From: JAFGDI01 sp963667715 | Lineage (GTDB): Bacteria > Planctomycetota > Phycisphaerae > Sedimentisphaerales > SM23-30 | Length of the DNA: 64,000 bases | Direction of reading: 5' to 3' | Assembly: GCA_963667715.1 (NCBI GenBank) | Contig: OY763926.1 | Location: 2,418,001-2,482,000, forward strand | Shown: positions 34,564-44,285 of the stretch, in pieces | How the letters are laid out: each line of letters opens with the position of its first letter | Position numbering within the stretch: position 1 is the first letter of the stretch | Position numbers and translations under genes: made by a program | The notes under the pieces: generated by a model | Told to the model about the DNA's origin: nothing | What the model saw: the letters and a program-made list of their open reading frames with translations, nothing else | The model's database searches: none

Positions 34564-36453
34564 TTGAATTCTAATTCAAGTACAAATCATACAGCCATAC
34601 CTGAGATGGCCATGGTTTCCGATACTTATCGGGAAATATCAAGATGCGCATATGAAGTAAATTCTAAGCCTGCATTTTACCGTGGCGCACTCGAATCTGT
34701 TGGCAAATTATTCAATAGCCCCTGTTCATGTTTATACGTAAATATGAATACTGAGGTCTTTGATGACTATTATCATCAGGGAAGCGGAGATCCTGATTTT
34801 TGGCGTCCGACCATACAGGAAAGCATTAACGACAGTATTGACCAGGGTAAAGGTTCACTTCGTTTCTTCAAAAGCAAAAACCCTGAAAAGGCCCCATCTG
34901 TAGCAATATTATCAACAATAGTGTACCGCCCTTCTGGCGCTAGCGTTGGAGCAATCGCAGTTACAACAGCGGCCAGGGACAAAGATCACGCTACCCTGCA
35001 AATGAAGCTGCTTGAATCTCTGGTGAATCTGATATCAAGCACCAGCGACCTGTGCGAGCAGAATAAGATTGTCAATGACGATAAGCTAGAAGCCTGCAAG
35101 AGGCTATCACAGGCAGCAAACTATTCAGATCGCCACGAACTGTCATATGCAGTTACAAATAATCTGCGTAACAGAACAGGATGTGACCAGGTAGCTTTTG
35201 GCCACGTCCACAAGCATAAGATCGAAATATTATCAGTTTCCGGCCTGTCTGAAATTAAAAAACACAGTGCAAATATAACATCCGTTCAAGATGCTATGGA
35301 AGAATGTCTTGATATGGATGAAATAATATTTTATCAGGCAACAGAAAAATCAAAGTCTGGTAAAAATGAGTTTCAACGGGAATATAAGCTACACCGCAAA
35401 TGGCATGAGAAATCCGGCCATAGTGCAGTGGCTTCAATCCCCCTGCACGGACCAAGCGGCTGCGAAGCTGTATTGAGTTTAAAACGAAACGGCACACACC
35501 CATTCACTACTGAAGAGCTAAATGAAATACGTGCACTGGCAGAACCATATACAGCGGTATTCGGGGTAATAGAAAAAGCTAACAGGAATATACTTGAACA
35601 TACATTTAGCAGTGTATGTAATACAGTAGTATCTGTGGTAAAGCCAGAGAAATGGAGTAAAAAGGTAATCACACTATGTATGATGCTCTTTACTGCGTGG
35701 TTTTTCTTTGGTACTGTAGAGTATAAAATAACTGTACCGGGTAAGATCACTCCGGAAAAGCTTCAACATATTAGTAATCCAAATACTGCAGAGCTAGCTG
35801 AGAACTTTGTTCGGTTAGGTGATAGAGTGAAAGCTGGGGATATACTTTGCAGGTTTAATACAGACTCGCTGGATCTGGTAGAGAGAGAGAAACTACTTTC
35901 AGAGATGAAAATCGCAAAAATACAGCTACTATCATCACAGAGTAAAAGCGATGCAGTAGCCGCCAGACTGGCACAGGCAAGCTACGATCTGGCTCACGCC
36001 AAACTAAACATACTTGACAGACAGGTTGAACAGGCAACAATGCGAGCCCCATTTGACGGGATTGTAGTCCGGGGCGATCTTAGCAAGCGAATTGGCGAAA
36101 TCATACCTCAAAGTGAACCGCTCTTTGAAATTGCCGCACTAGGTAAGTGGGAAATCGAGCTGGAAGCGTCTGAGTTTGCCGCGGCAGACATTAAGCCGGG
36201 GCTTGATGGTATATTTATTACCAACGCCCGCCCAGACACGATCAGTAATGTTAAGATTAAAAATATCAGCCCGGGTGCCCAGCTATATAAAAACCAAAAT
36301 GTGTATATAGCTGAAGCTGAGGTTGATATCAATGAACCTTGGGTAAAAGCTGGTATGGAAGGTGTAACAAAAGTTACTGTTGGGCGACGTAAAGTATACT
36401 GGGTTGTACTTCATAAGATAATTAATTACGCATATCTGAAATTCTGGCTATGA
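34564..36453 (+). CDS. GAF domain / HlyD-type membrane adaptor protein
   Basis: A 629-residue protein. Residues ~25-340 are cytoplasmic, with two GAF-like regions (the second about 185-340). One membrane segment lies at about 367-384 (VITLCMMLFTAWFFFGTV). Outside are a HlyD-type barrel/lipoyl part, a coiled coil (~435-490) and the adaptor signature ATMRAPFDGIVVRGDLSKRIGE. Such adaptors bridge inner-membrane exporters to the outer membrane; here the cytoplasmic half adds a sensor. The TTG start at 34564 follows the PilZ stop by 15 bases; ATG 34606 is an alternative. Its stop overlaps the start of the next gene (ATGA). Confidence 0.85.
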   Translation: MNSNSSTNHTAIPEMAMVSDTYREISRCAYEVNSKPAFYRGALESVGKLFNSPCSCLYVNMNTEVFDDYYHQGSGDPDFWRPTIQESINDSIDQGKGSLRFFKSKNPEKAPSVAILSTIVYRPSGASVGAIAVTTAARDKDHATLQMKLLESLVNLISSTSDLCEQNKIVNDDKLEACKRLSQAANYSDRHELSYAVTNNLRNRTGCDQVAFGHVHKHKIEILSVSGLSEIKKHSANITSVQDAMEECLDMDEIIFYQATEKSKSGKNEFQREYKLHRKWHEKSGHSAVASIPLHGPSGCEAVLSLKRNGTHPFTTEELNEIRALAEPYTAVFGVIEKANRNILEHTFSSVCNTVVSVVKPEKWSKKVITLCMMLFTAWFFFGTVEYKITVPGKITPEKLQHISNPNTAELAENFVRLGDRVKAGDILCRFNTDSLDLVEREKLLSEMKIAKIQLLSSQSKSDAVAARLAQASYDLAHAKLNILDRQVEQATMRAPFDGIVVRGDLSKRIGEIIPQSEPLFEIAALGKWEIELEASEFAAADIKPGLDGIFITNARPDTISNVKIKNISPGAQLYKNQNVYIAEAEVDINEPWVKAGMEGVTKVTVGRRKVYWVVLHKIINYAYLKFWL

Positions 36454-38615
36454 GTAACACAGAGAAAAATACAGAACAGCAAACCACACCTAAGAGCGAG
36501 TTAGCCGAGAGGCTTTCAACAGCTCACGTGAGCCTGCGTCCTGATCTGGAGATACACCGTCACTTATTCCATGGTGTTGCTCAGTACGTTATCCGTGACC
36601 CCCTGACGCTTAAATGCTGTAAACTTAACCATAAAGACTATACTATTCTCACATACATTACCAGAGACTACGCACTGGCTGAAATCTTTGAACGGTTAGT
36701 TGCTGAAGGGGTAATGAAACCCGAAGAAGAGAATGGTTTTTACCGGTATGTAGTATCACTGCATCAAATGGCACTACTCAATCTGCCGATCTCAAATGAT
36801 AAGACACTATACAAGAAGTTCAGGGCAAGAATGACGGCTCGAAAACAAGAAAAGCTCATGAGTTTTTTCTTTCTTAGAGTACCATTATTTGACCCGGATA
36901 AGTTTCTTACCAAGTATATGAGCCTTGTAAGCTGGCTATTTACTAAAACATTTTTCATGGTCTGGCTGATGTTGATGACTATTGGCGGTTATATTATTGC
37001 CGCGCGGTATGAGGATCTTATGGGCTCATTAACGCAAATGTTTGACGCTAAAAACGTTGTGTTTATGTGGTTTATTCTTATAGTCTTAAAAGTTTTTCAT
37101 GAGCTTGGACATGGTTTTGCCTGTAAGAAGTTTGGTGGCCAGGTAACGGAAATGGGAGTCTTTTTTATTGTAATGACTCCATGCGCATATGTTGATGTAA
37201 CTTCTTCATGGGGGTTCAATAGAAAGATCAACAGGCTAATAGTTGGTCTCGGCGGCGTATACTTTGAGTCACTTATCGCAGTAATCGCCCTAATAGTATG
37301 GTCACTATCAGATGGGACTACCACTCAGCAACTGGCTCATGATGTATTCTTTCTCGCCAGTTTTGCTACAGTTTTAATGAATATCAACCCTTTGATGCGA
37401 TTTGACGGCTATTATATTCTGAGTGATTATCTTGAAATACCGAATTTGAGGCAAGAATCGCAGCAATACGCCACCAATATCCTTAAAAGAATAACTTTAG
37501 GTATCCCGGTAAAATCTAATCATAGCGGGTGGAAGATAAAAAGCATACTGTTCACATTCGGTATTGCTTCTTCGCTCTATCGCAGTACAGTAATACTATC
37601 AATCTCTATCATGATAGCGATGAAGGCTTTTATTGTAGGGTTAGGTCTTGCTGCATTTTATATAATCTCTCAGCTATACAAAATTCTAAAGAGGATGACA
37701 GTATATATGTGGACCGCCCAGGAATCTGCTTCAGTTCGTGGTCGGGCTATAGTTTTAAATATACTAATATTGGCGGTCATGCCAATTGCATTGTTTACTA
37801 TACCAATCCCCGGTGAACTAAAGGCAACAGGCCAAATAACCTGTGAAAAAGAATCTGTTATCCATTCGCTGGAGAATGGTTTTATCACTTCTATATCTGT
37901 CAAACGAGGTCAGCAGATCGCCAGCGGATCACCAATGATCACATTAGATAATAAAGAAATAGAAAATAACCTTATTGAGTTGAGTACCAGATCTAATAAG
38001 GCCAAACTTGAGCTCGCAAGTGCTTCATATCAGGTTAACGACCCGGTGCTGGCAGAGCAGCAAAACGCATACTTTAAGGCAGTGAACTCTGAACTTGAAC
38101 TATGCAAAATGGAGTATAAAAATCTGGTAATAGCACCAAACGAAACAGGTACAGTAGTCGCCTGTATGGACGAAAAAGAGATAGGAAGCTATGTCAAAAA
38201 AGGAACACCAGTTGCGACAATCATATCTGGTAAATGGGTAATTAAGCTTCTTATAAGCGAACAGGAGATGGCAGGGACTGATATATGCCTAGGCCAGCAA
38301 GCTTCATTTAGAGCTGCTGCCTGTCCCGGCAATACATTTTACGGCAATATAGTGAGTATTTCGCCGCAAGGCCAAAGGGAGATAGAGATCCCGGCCTTAA
38401 CCAGCCTGGGACAAGGTAATATTGCTGTAAATAACGAAGGTAAAGAGATGACAACTCCACACTACCTGATAACTATCATGCTCGACGATAATAACAATAA
38501 TGTATTTCGATATGGCATGACTGGAACTGTAAAGCTTGGTACTTATGCAAGGCCAGCTGGAATTGAGCTGGTGCATAAAATTCAGCGGTTCATTAATAGC
38601 CTGAACAAGGAATAA
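36450..38615 (+). CDS. PqqD-like / M50 site-2 protease / HlyD fusion
   Basis: A 721-residue membrane protein in three parts. Residues ~45-110 look like a PqqD-type winged helix. Residues ~160-450 form an M50 metalloprotease membrane domain with HELGH (217-221) and NINPLMRFDGYY (311-322), the zinc and Asp motifs of site-2 proteases. Residues ~455-700 are a HlyD-like adaptor region with a short coiled coil and a lipoyl-type half. The ATGA overlap with the GAF-HlyD gene suggests equal expression and a complex. The protease motifs are intact, so cleavage within the membrane is plausible. No ABC ATPase or TolC gene is nearby. Confidence 0.88.
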   Translation: MSNTEKNTEQQTTPKSELAERLSTAHVSLRPDLEIHRHLFHGVAQYVIRDPLTLKCCKLNHKDYTILTYITRDYALAEIFERLVAEGVMKPEEENGFYRYVVSLHQMALLNLPISNDKTLYKKFRARMTARKQEKLMSFFFLRVPLFDPDKFLTKYMSLVSWLFTKTFFMVWLMLMTIGGYIIAARYEDLMGSLTQMFDAKNVVFMWFILIVLKVFHELGHGFACKKFGGQVTEMGVFFIVMTPCAYVDVTSSWGFNRKINRLIVGLGGVYFESLIAVIALIVWSLSDGTTTQQLAHDVFFLASFATVLMNINPLMRFDGYYILSDYLEIPNLRQESQQYATNILKRITLGIPVKSNHSGWKIKSILFTFGIASSLYRSTVILSISIMIAMKAFIVGLGLAAFYIISQLYKILKRMTVYMWTAQESASVRGRAIVLNILILAVMPIALFTIPIPGELKATGQITCEKESVIHSLENGFITSISVKRGQQIASGSPMITLDNKEIENNLIELSTRSNKAKLELASASYQVNDPVLAEQQNAYFKAVNSELELCKMEYKNLVIAPNETGTVVACMDEKEIGSYVKKGTPVATIISGKWVIKLLISEQEMAGTDICLGQQASFRAAACPGNTFYGNIVSISPQGQREIEIPALTSLGQGNIAVNNEGKEMTTPHYLITIMLDDNNNNVFRYGMTGTVKLGTYARPAGIELVHKIQRFINSLNKE

Positions 38616-38632
38616 TTAAGCCGCCCTGCTCG

Positions 38633-40366
38633 CTAAAGCTGTAGCGAGACTTCACGCCACTTTCTTACAGAATTAACAAGGAAGATAGAATCTGCCTGTT
38701 TAAGCATATCCAAGGTAATAATCTTTTCAGTGATCTCGCCTGTGTCAAGCAGATATGCCCTGAAAGTGCCGCCAAGTAGTCCACATGAGACTGGAGGAGT
38801 ATAGAGTTTCCCGTCGAGTTTTACTATTATATTAGAGATAGTTGACTCAGTAACTTCGTTCTTCTCGTTATATAGAATGATATCGTCATAGCCAGGTGTA
38901 TGTTTAACAGCGTTCTCATAAATGCCTCGATTTGTGGTTTTATGATACAGAAAAACATTTTGGCTATTTACAGGAGATTTGGCAATAGTTACTCTTGCAG
39001 GCATAACTGGGGTATCGCCAAGTAAAAAGTTCTGCAGCTCAATATTACCTGCTTTGTCAATGAGAACCCGAATACGACCAGGAGCACACAACTCTGTAGT
39101 ATATTGGTCAAGCCTGGAAGCTAATGCCGCCCTATCGAACCTATAAGCAAAATAATCAGCTGACGACTCAATACGATCGAGATGTCTATCAAGTAGAAAA
39201 TAGCCATCATCAGGGTAATAGGCCATAGTTTCAAGGAGTCGGAACTCTGGGGCAACAGAATGGGTCAACATACTCGCTTTTAAGCAGGCTTCTTCAAACT
39301 CGCTCTCCGGACAGGAATCCCAGACTATACCGCCGCCGCTGCCGTAATGTGCGATATTAGTGCGTTTATCGATAGTTACAGTGCGGATAGCTACGTTAAA
39401 TGATGCATCACCATCTTCATCTATCATACCAATAGAGCCGCAATAAATGCCACGAGGAGAGGTTTCAAGATCAGCTATTATTTCCATTGCCGCTTTTTTA
39501 GGTGCGCCAGTTATAGAAGCACACGGGAACAAAGCTGTAAATATATCCTTTAGTGATGCTTTACTTTGGCAGGTAACCGTTGATGTCATTTGCCATAAGG
39601 TCGGATATTTCTCGGTGGAAAATAATTCCGGAACAGAAACAGTACCAGGAACTGCAACTCTTCCCATATCATTGCGAACCATATCTACGATCATAACATT
39701 TTCCGCCTGTGACTTTTCACACATTTGCAATGCAACTGCGGCTTGTTTATCTGCCAGAAAAGACAAGCCACGGGGAGCTGTACCTTTCATTGGCTTAGAG
39801 GTGATTTTCTCACCATGTTTACTGAAAAACAGTTCCGGCGATACCGAGCAAATAGCGTAATCATCCAACTCTATGAATGCAGCGTGATTTGTCGGCTGAG
39901 CCTGAGCCAACAAATAAAATAACTCTTCGGCTGAATTGCTATATTCACCTTTGAGTCGAAAGGTATGATTTACCTGATAGGTGTCTCCATCACTGAGCTT
40001 TTGCTTTATATAGGCAAGATCAGTCAGGTACTTATTCTTATCAATCTCCGGCTGCCAGTTTATCTCTGCACTAGTGCCTTCAGGCATATGCTGAAGATCT
40101 TTTTTACCAAACGGTTCCTGAAATATGCCAAAGACTGCATAAGGCAGGACATTTTCAGTTGGTCTTACTTTTAAGGCACTATCAAAGCCAGCAGCAGCTT
40201 CATAAGTTACAAAGCCAGCAACCCACAAGCCTTGTGCCTGATTTGCTTTTTCGCAGCGGTCGATGATATCTGGAACTTCTGCTGGGGTATTTGCTTTTAG
40301 TACCTGTAGCGGCTGGGTGAAAGTTATCCAGCAGTTATGCTTTTTACTGTATAGTATCGCTTTCAT
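38633..40366 (-). CDS. Fused aminodeoxychorismate synthase I / lyase (PabB-PabC)
   Basis: A 577-residue fusion making p-aminobenzoate for folate. Residues ~100-370 are the chorismate-binding PabB part (DTYQVNHTFRLKG, SVSPELFFS, KPMKGTAPRG, GAPKKAAMEII, IDEDGDASFNVAIRTV). Residues ~380-577 are a PabC-type aminotransferase-IV part (LLETMAYYPDDGYFLLDRHLDRI, ESTISNIIV, PVSCGLLGG). No PabA glutaminase is in the window. It ends 17 bases from the convergent M50 gene. Confidence 0.92.
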   Translation of the reverse strand: MKAILYSKKHNCWITFTQPLQVLKANTPAEVPDIIDRCEKANQAQGLWVAGFVTYEAAAGFDSALKVRPTENVLPYAVFGIFQEPFGKKDLQHMPEGTSAEINWQPEIDKNKYLTDLAYIKQKLSDGDTYQVNHTFRLKGEYSNSAEELFYLLAQAQPTNHAAFIELDDYAICSVSPELFFSKHGEKITSKPMKGTAPRGLSFLADKQAAVALQMCEKSQAENVMIVDMVRNDMGRVAVPGTVSVPELFSTEKYPTLWQMTSTVTCQSKASLKDIFTALFPCASITGAPKKAAMEIIADLETSPRGIYCGSIGMIDEDGDASFNVAIRTVTIDKRTNIAHYGSGGGIVWDSCPESEFEEACLKASMLTHSVAPEFRLLETMAYYPDDGYFLLDRHLDRIESSADYFAYRFDRAALASRLDQYTTELCAPGRIRVLIDKAGNIELQNFLLGDTPVMPARVTIAKSPVNSQNVFLYHKTTNRGIYENAVKHTPGYDDIILYNEKNEVTESTISNIIVKLDGKLYTPPVSCGLLGGTFRAYLLDTGEITEKIITLDMLKQADSIFLVNSVRKWREVSLQL

Positions 40367-40569
40367 ATTACCTATATTAACACAATAATCTAACTAATTC
40401 ATATAATAATCGAAAACATTGTATTGTAAAACATTTGAAATATAAACATATTCTTTCAAGTTGTTTACCTGTTTTCTGAATATAGACACGAGCCCGGAAA
40501 TAATGTAAAATATCATTTTGGCACATTATATGTGCAAGAACAATGAATAGACCTCTTTTGAGATTAATA

Positions 40570-42534
40570 ATGGCGATTTTAGAGTTTAAGAACATAAATA
40601 AAGAATTTTCTGGTAAGACCATTTTAGAAAATGCATCATTTGATATCAATTCAAACCAAAAACTTGGGCTGATTGGTGCAAATGGAACCGGAAAATCTAC
40701 TATATTGAACATCATCAATGGGATAATCAAGCCTGACAGCGGTAAAGTTCAGGTTGCCAGCGATATACGAATCGGATATGTACCACAGCATGTTGACATA
40801 CCGGATGACAGGACCGTTGGCAACTACCTACTGGAAGAATATGAACTATTAAATGCGGAACTAAGAGCGGCAGAAGATAAGCTCGCCCATGCCGCAACTT
40901 CAGAGCATGATAAGCTTTTGAATCAATATCAGGTGATTCGCGATCGATTTGACCATATCGGTGGGGATCTATACCCACAGCGTGCTGAAGGTCTGGTTAG
41001 CGCTCTTGGTCTTACCGATAAAATAGATCAGCCGGCAAGATTACTCTCTGGTGGTGAAAGAAATGTTCTGTGTATGACACGAGCATTATTAGCAGATCCA
41101 AATCTGCTTATACTTGATGAGCCTGGTAACCATCTGGACTATCACGGTCTGGCCTGGCTGGACGAATTTATATGTCGTTTCAGGGGTGCTATCATTATCG
41201 TTTCACATAATCGTTACCTGCTGGATCGAGCTGTAAATGGGATATTAGAGCTGGAAAATGGAAAAGTTGACTATTATCCGGGCAATTATAGTGCATTTAA
41301 GGTACAAAAGGAAGAAAAGCTGCGTGCAATGGCAGCTGAACATAAAGCGTGGCAGCAACGAGTAGATCACCTGAAACAGTTAGTCCAGAAATTCGCTGAT
41401 ATCGCTCAGGGCCATGCGAGCGACAATACCTGGGGTAAAAGACTTCGCAGCCGTCGCAGCCAGCTAGAACGCGAAATGGGTAAGGAAGTAGCCAAACCAA
41501 CAGAGAGCAATAGCAAAATCTCGGTAAACTTCAATACAGAAGCTACTCGCTGCGATATTGCACTACAGCTTAACAGCTATAAGAAAGCATTTGACGATAA
41601 TGTCCTGTTTGACGGTGCAGATTGGCAGATCGAAGGCGGTCAGCGTTGGGCTTTAGTAGGCCCTAACGGCAGCGGCAAGACTACTCTGCTGAAAGATATT
41701 ATCGGCTACGGCAAGTGGGATAATGCAGTTGTCAGAATTGGGCCTTCACTGTCTGTTGGCTACTGTTCGCAGCAACAAGAAGTGCTAAATAGTGAAAATA
41801 CTGTTTTTGACGAATTATATGACCTGCCAAACATAAATGAGCAACAGGTATTTGATATTTTAGCAAGATTTCATTTTACAGATGAAGCAATAAACAAAAG
41901 GATAAAAAACCTCTCCGGCGGAGAACGTAACCGCCTACAGCTGGCAAAACTATTATACAGCAAGCCTAATTTTTTGATCCTCGATGAGCCAACTAACCAT
42001 CTGGACATTTATACATGTGAAGCGATCGAAGAAGCTCTTACTGAGTTTGACGGCACACTACTTGTCGTCTCGCACGATCGGTACTTTCTGGACAAGATCG
42101 TTAACCATGTGGCCGAAGTTCGCAATAATCAGCTAGTGACATATGATGCTAACTTTACCAGCTATTGGGAGATAACAGCAGAGTTCAGGCAGGAGAGTAC
42201 TGGCGCCGGCCGAGTGGCATCTCGTGGCAAGTTGCGTGGTGATGCTGAAGATGATAAGCCTAAAGCGGCAGCACAACATCATGCTGATAGAAAAGCTAAA
42301 AATGCTCAGCTGCGTAAGGTCAAGAAGAACTTTGAAGATCTCGAAAAAGAGATAGCCAAGCAAGAACAGCTGAAAGATGATAAAGAAAAACAAGCGTCTG
42401 ATGCATTTAGCGATGGTGATCACGAGAAAGGACAACAATTGTCCTTAGAGATCAGCCAGATCAGCGAAAAGATCGAAAAGTTAATGGAAGAATGGGAACA
42501 GACAGGAGAGCTATTGACTGAATTGGAAGAATAG
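40570..42534 (+). CDS. ABC-F family ATPase
   Basis: A 654-residue soluble protein with two ABC cassettes and no membrane part. The first has GANGTGKST, LLSGGERN and ILDEPGNHLDY; the second GPNGSGKTT, LSGGERNRLQ and ILDEPTNHLD. A linker helix joins them, and a C-terminal charged coiled coil runs from about residue 570. ABC-F proteins act on the ribosome. The start is set at ATG 40570 (MAILEFKNINKEF), the usual family start; ATG 40543 is also possible. A hairpin terminator follows. Confidence 0.9.
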   Translation: MAILEFKNINKEFSGKTILENASFDINSNQKLGLIGANGTGKSTILNIINGIIKPDSGKVQVASDIRIGYVPQHVDIPDDRTVGNYLLEEYELLNAELRAAEDKLAHAATSEHDKLLNQYQVIRDRFDHIGGDLYPQRAEGLVSALGLTDKIDQPARLLSGGERNVLCMTRALLADPNLLILDEPGNHLDYHGLAWLDEFICRFRGAIIIVSHNRYLLDRAVNGILELENGKVDYYPGNYSAFKVQKEEKLRAMAAEHKAWQQRVDHLKQLVQKFADIAQGHASDNTWGKRLRSRRSQLEREMGKEVAKPTESNSKISVNFNTEATRCDIALQLNSYKKAFDDNVLFDGADWQIEGGQRWALVGPNGSGKTTLLKDIIGYGKWDNAVVRIGPSLSVGYCSQQQEVLNSENTVFDELYDLPNINEQQVFDILARFHFTDEAINKRIKNLSGGERNRLQLAKLLYSKPNFLILDEPTNHLDIYTCEAIEEALTEFDGTLLVVSHDRYFLDKIVNHVAEVRNNQLVTYDANFTSYWEITAEFRQESTGAGRVASRGKLRGDAEDDKPKAAAQHHADRKAKNAQLRKVKKNFEDLEKEIAKQEQLKDDKEKQASDAFSDGDHEKGQQLSLEISQISEKIEKLMEEWEQTGELLTELEE

Positions 42535-42561
42535 CAGTTTTTCCCTTACATTTATAATCGC

Positions 42562-42603
42562 AAACGGCTTACTAAACAAATACAGTTCAGTAAGCCGTTT
42601 TTG
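42562..42603 (+). terminator. Terminator between convergent ABC-F and sulfatase genes
   Basis: AAACGGCTTACT (42562-42573) pairs perfectly with AGTAAGCCGTTT (42589-42600) and runs into a T tract; it probably serves both strands. Confidence 0.8.
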
Positions 42604-42637
42604 ATTATGGTCTTCATTTGAAGAAGGGAATGAAAAG

Positions 42638-44251
42638 TTATTGCCAGTAAGAAACATCTCTGACATTACAACGCGCGGCCCATGCATCATAGTCCGCTTC
42701 AAGTTCAGCCACTATATCAGGGTGTTCAGAGACTAGATTATTGGTTTCAGTACGATCATTATCGATATCGTATAGTTCCCAGCTGCCAGTTGCTTTTGCA
42801 ACTAGCTTCCATTTGCCTTTGCGGCAGCAGCGGTGTCCCTCATGTTCGATACAAATAGTTTCATGGCCGGGTCTGGTTCCGGTTTCGAATATAGGTACCA
42901 GACTCAATCCTTCCAATGGGGTTATATCATTCCCTTTATAGGTTTTAGGATAGTCAGTTTTAGCGACATCCAGACAAGTAGCCATAATATCAACAATATG
43001 TCCCGGCTCATTAGTTACCATACCGTGCTTGTGTATGCCTGCCGGCCAATTAGCTATAAGACCAGTAGAGATACCGCCTTCATGCGCCCAATGCTTATAC
43101 ATACGGAATGGAGTATTACTGGTATTGGCCCAAGAACGCCAGTAGGCAGTTTTGGAATCAGCGTTTCCGATACCACTGCCAATAACATTATCGTAATATT
43201 CCGCACATGCTCCATTATCAGCTAAAAACAGAATAAGGGTGTTATCCCTTTCGCCAAGATCATCTAATTTTTTGAGGAGACGTCCAATATTCTGATCCAT
43301 TCTATCGATCTGAGCAGCATAGACAGACATTCTCAGATCCATCTGGTCCTGATCGACAGTACTCCAGTTTGCGACACCGGAATCAACAGGAGATAGTTCC
43401 CAGTCCTTATCCAGGATACCAAGCTTTTTCATACGTTCAAAACGCTGAGTACGGATACCAGGCCAACCGCCAGCTGCTTTATATTTACCTCTGTACTTTG
43501 CAATATCCTCTGGCTGGGCATGAAGCGGCCAATGTGGGGAAGTATAGGCAAGATAAAGGAAGAATGGCTCCTTATCGTCGGCTACATCTTCTACGTAATT
43601 GATAGCACGGTTAGTAAACTCATCTGTAATATAAAACCCTTCATGATTTGCATCATAATATTCACCATCAATAGCAGTTAAAGTTGGGTTCATACTATAA
43701 TAACTACTGGCACCATGAGTAAGGACAAACGAATGATCAAAGCCACGGTCAACCGGCCACTGGCCAAGCTCATGCTTATAACCAACATGCCATTTACCTG
43801 ACATTAGAGTGTTATAATTACCACGCTGCAAGGCTTCTGCAATTGTTACGCAATTGTGATTTAACGCATTTGAATATGCATCACTGTCAAGCTTGGCTCT
43901 GGTTGCAGCGCCCCAATCGTCAGTCATCCATCCGATACCAGCCTGATGCGGGTGCAAGCCTGTCAGTAATGATGCACGAGTCGGGCAACATCTGGCACTA
44001 TTGTAAAACTGAGAAAACCTGATGCCTTTAGCCGCAAGAGAATTCAGATTTGGTGTGTCAATTTCTGAGCCATAGCAGCTTAGATCAGAAAAGCCCATAT
44101 CATCAGCCAGAATAAGGATTATATTTGGTCTTTTCTCAGTTTTGACGCTAATACTGCTGCTGTCAATTACGGTATCAGCGTGAGAGACCGATACGCCGGT
44201 GATTGAAGCGGATAAAAAGCCAAATGCTTTAAGATATTTCGATAAGTTCAT
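42638..44251 (-). CDS. Exported formylglycine-dependent sulfatase
   Basis: A 537-residue sulfatase with a signal-like N-terminus ending near SVSHA. RPNIILILADDMGFSDLSCYG holds the metal Asp pair; CCPTRASLLTG (residues 88-98) is the C-x-P-x-R activation motif whose first Cys becomes formylglycine. GKWHVGYK and ILFLADNGA are further family motifs. The EHEGHRCCRKGKWKLV and tail DYDAWAARC fit arylsulfatase-type members. It probably removes sulfate from polysaccharide in the periplasm. No maturase is seen in the window. Confidence 0.92.
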   Translation of the reverse strand: MNLSKYLKAFGFLSASITGVSVSHADTVIDSSSISVKTEKRPNIILILADDMGFSDLSCYGSEIDTPNLNSLAAKGIRFSQFYNSARCCPTRASLLTGLHPHQAGIGWMTDDWGAATRAKLDSDAYSNALNHNCVTIAEALQRGNYNTLMSGKWHVGYKHELGQWPVDRGFDHSFVLTHGASSYYSMNPTLTAIDGEYYDANHEGFYITDEFTNRAINYVEDVADDKEPFFLYLAYTSPHWPLHAQPEDIAKYRGKYKAAGGWPGIRTQRFERMKKLGILDKDWELSPVDSGVANWSTVDQDQMDLRMSVYAAQIDRMDQNIGRLLKKLDDLGERDNTLILFLADNGACAEYYDNVIGSGIGNADSKTAYWRSWANTSNTPFRMYKHWAHEGGISTGLIANWPAGIHKHGMVTNEPGHIVDIMATCLDVAKTDYPKTYKGNDITPLEGLSLVPIFETGTRPGHETICIEHEGHRCCRKGKWKLVAKATGSWELYDIDNDRTETNNLVSEHPDIVAELEADYDAWAARCNVRDVSYWQ

Positions 44252-44285
44252 TATTTCTCCAATTATTTATACCACGTTACTACTA

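Noticed and set aside
34120..38615. Classical type I secretion operon
   Set aside because: HlyD-like parts are present, but there is no ABC exporter or TolC-like gene; the ABC-F gene at 40570 has no membrane domain and is not an exporter.
38629..38648. CTCGCTA/TAGCGAG hairpin between the convergent M50 and PabBC genes
   Set aside because: It overlaps the PabBC stop and has no T-run; too weak to call a terminator.
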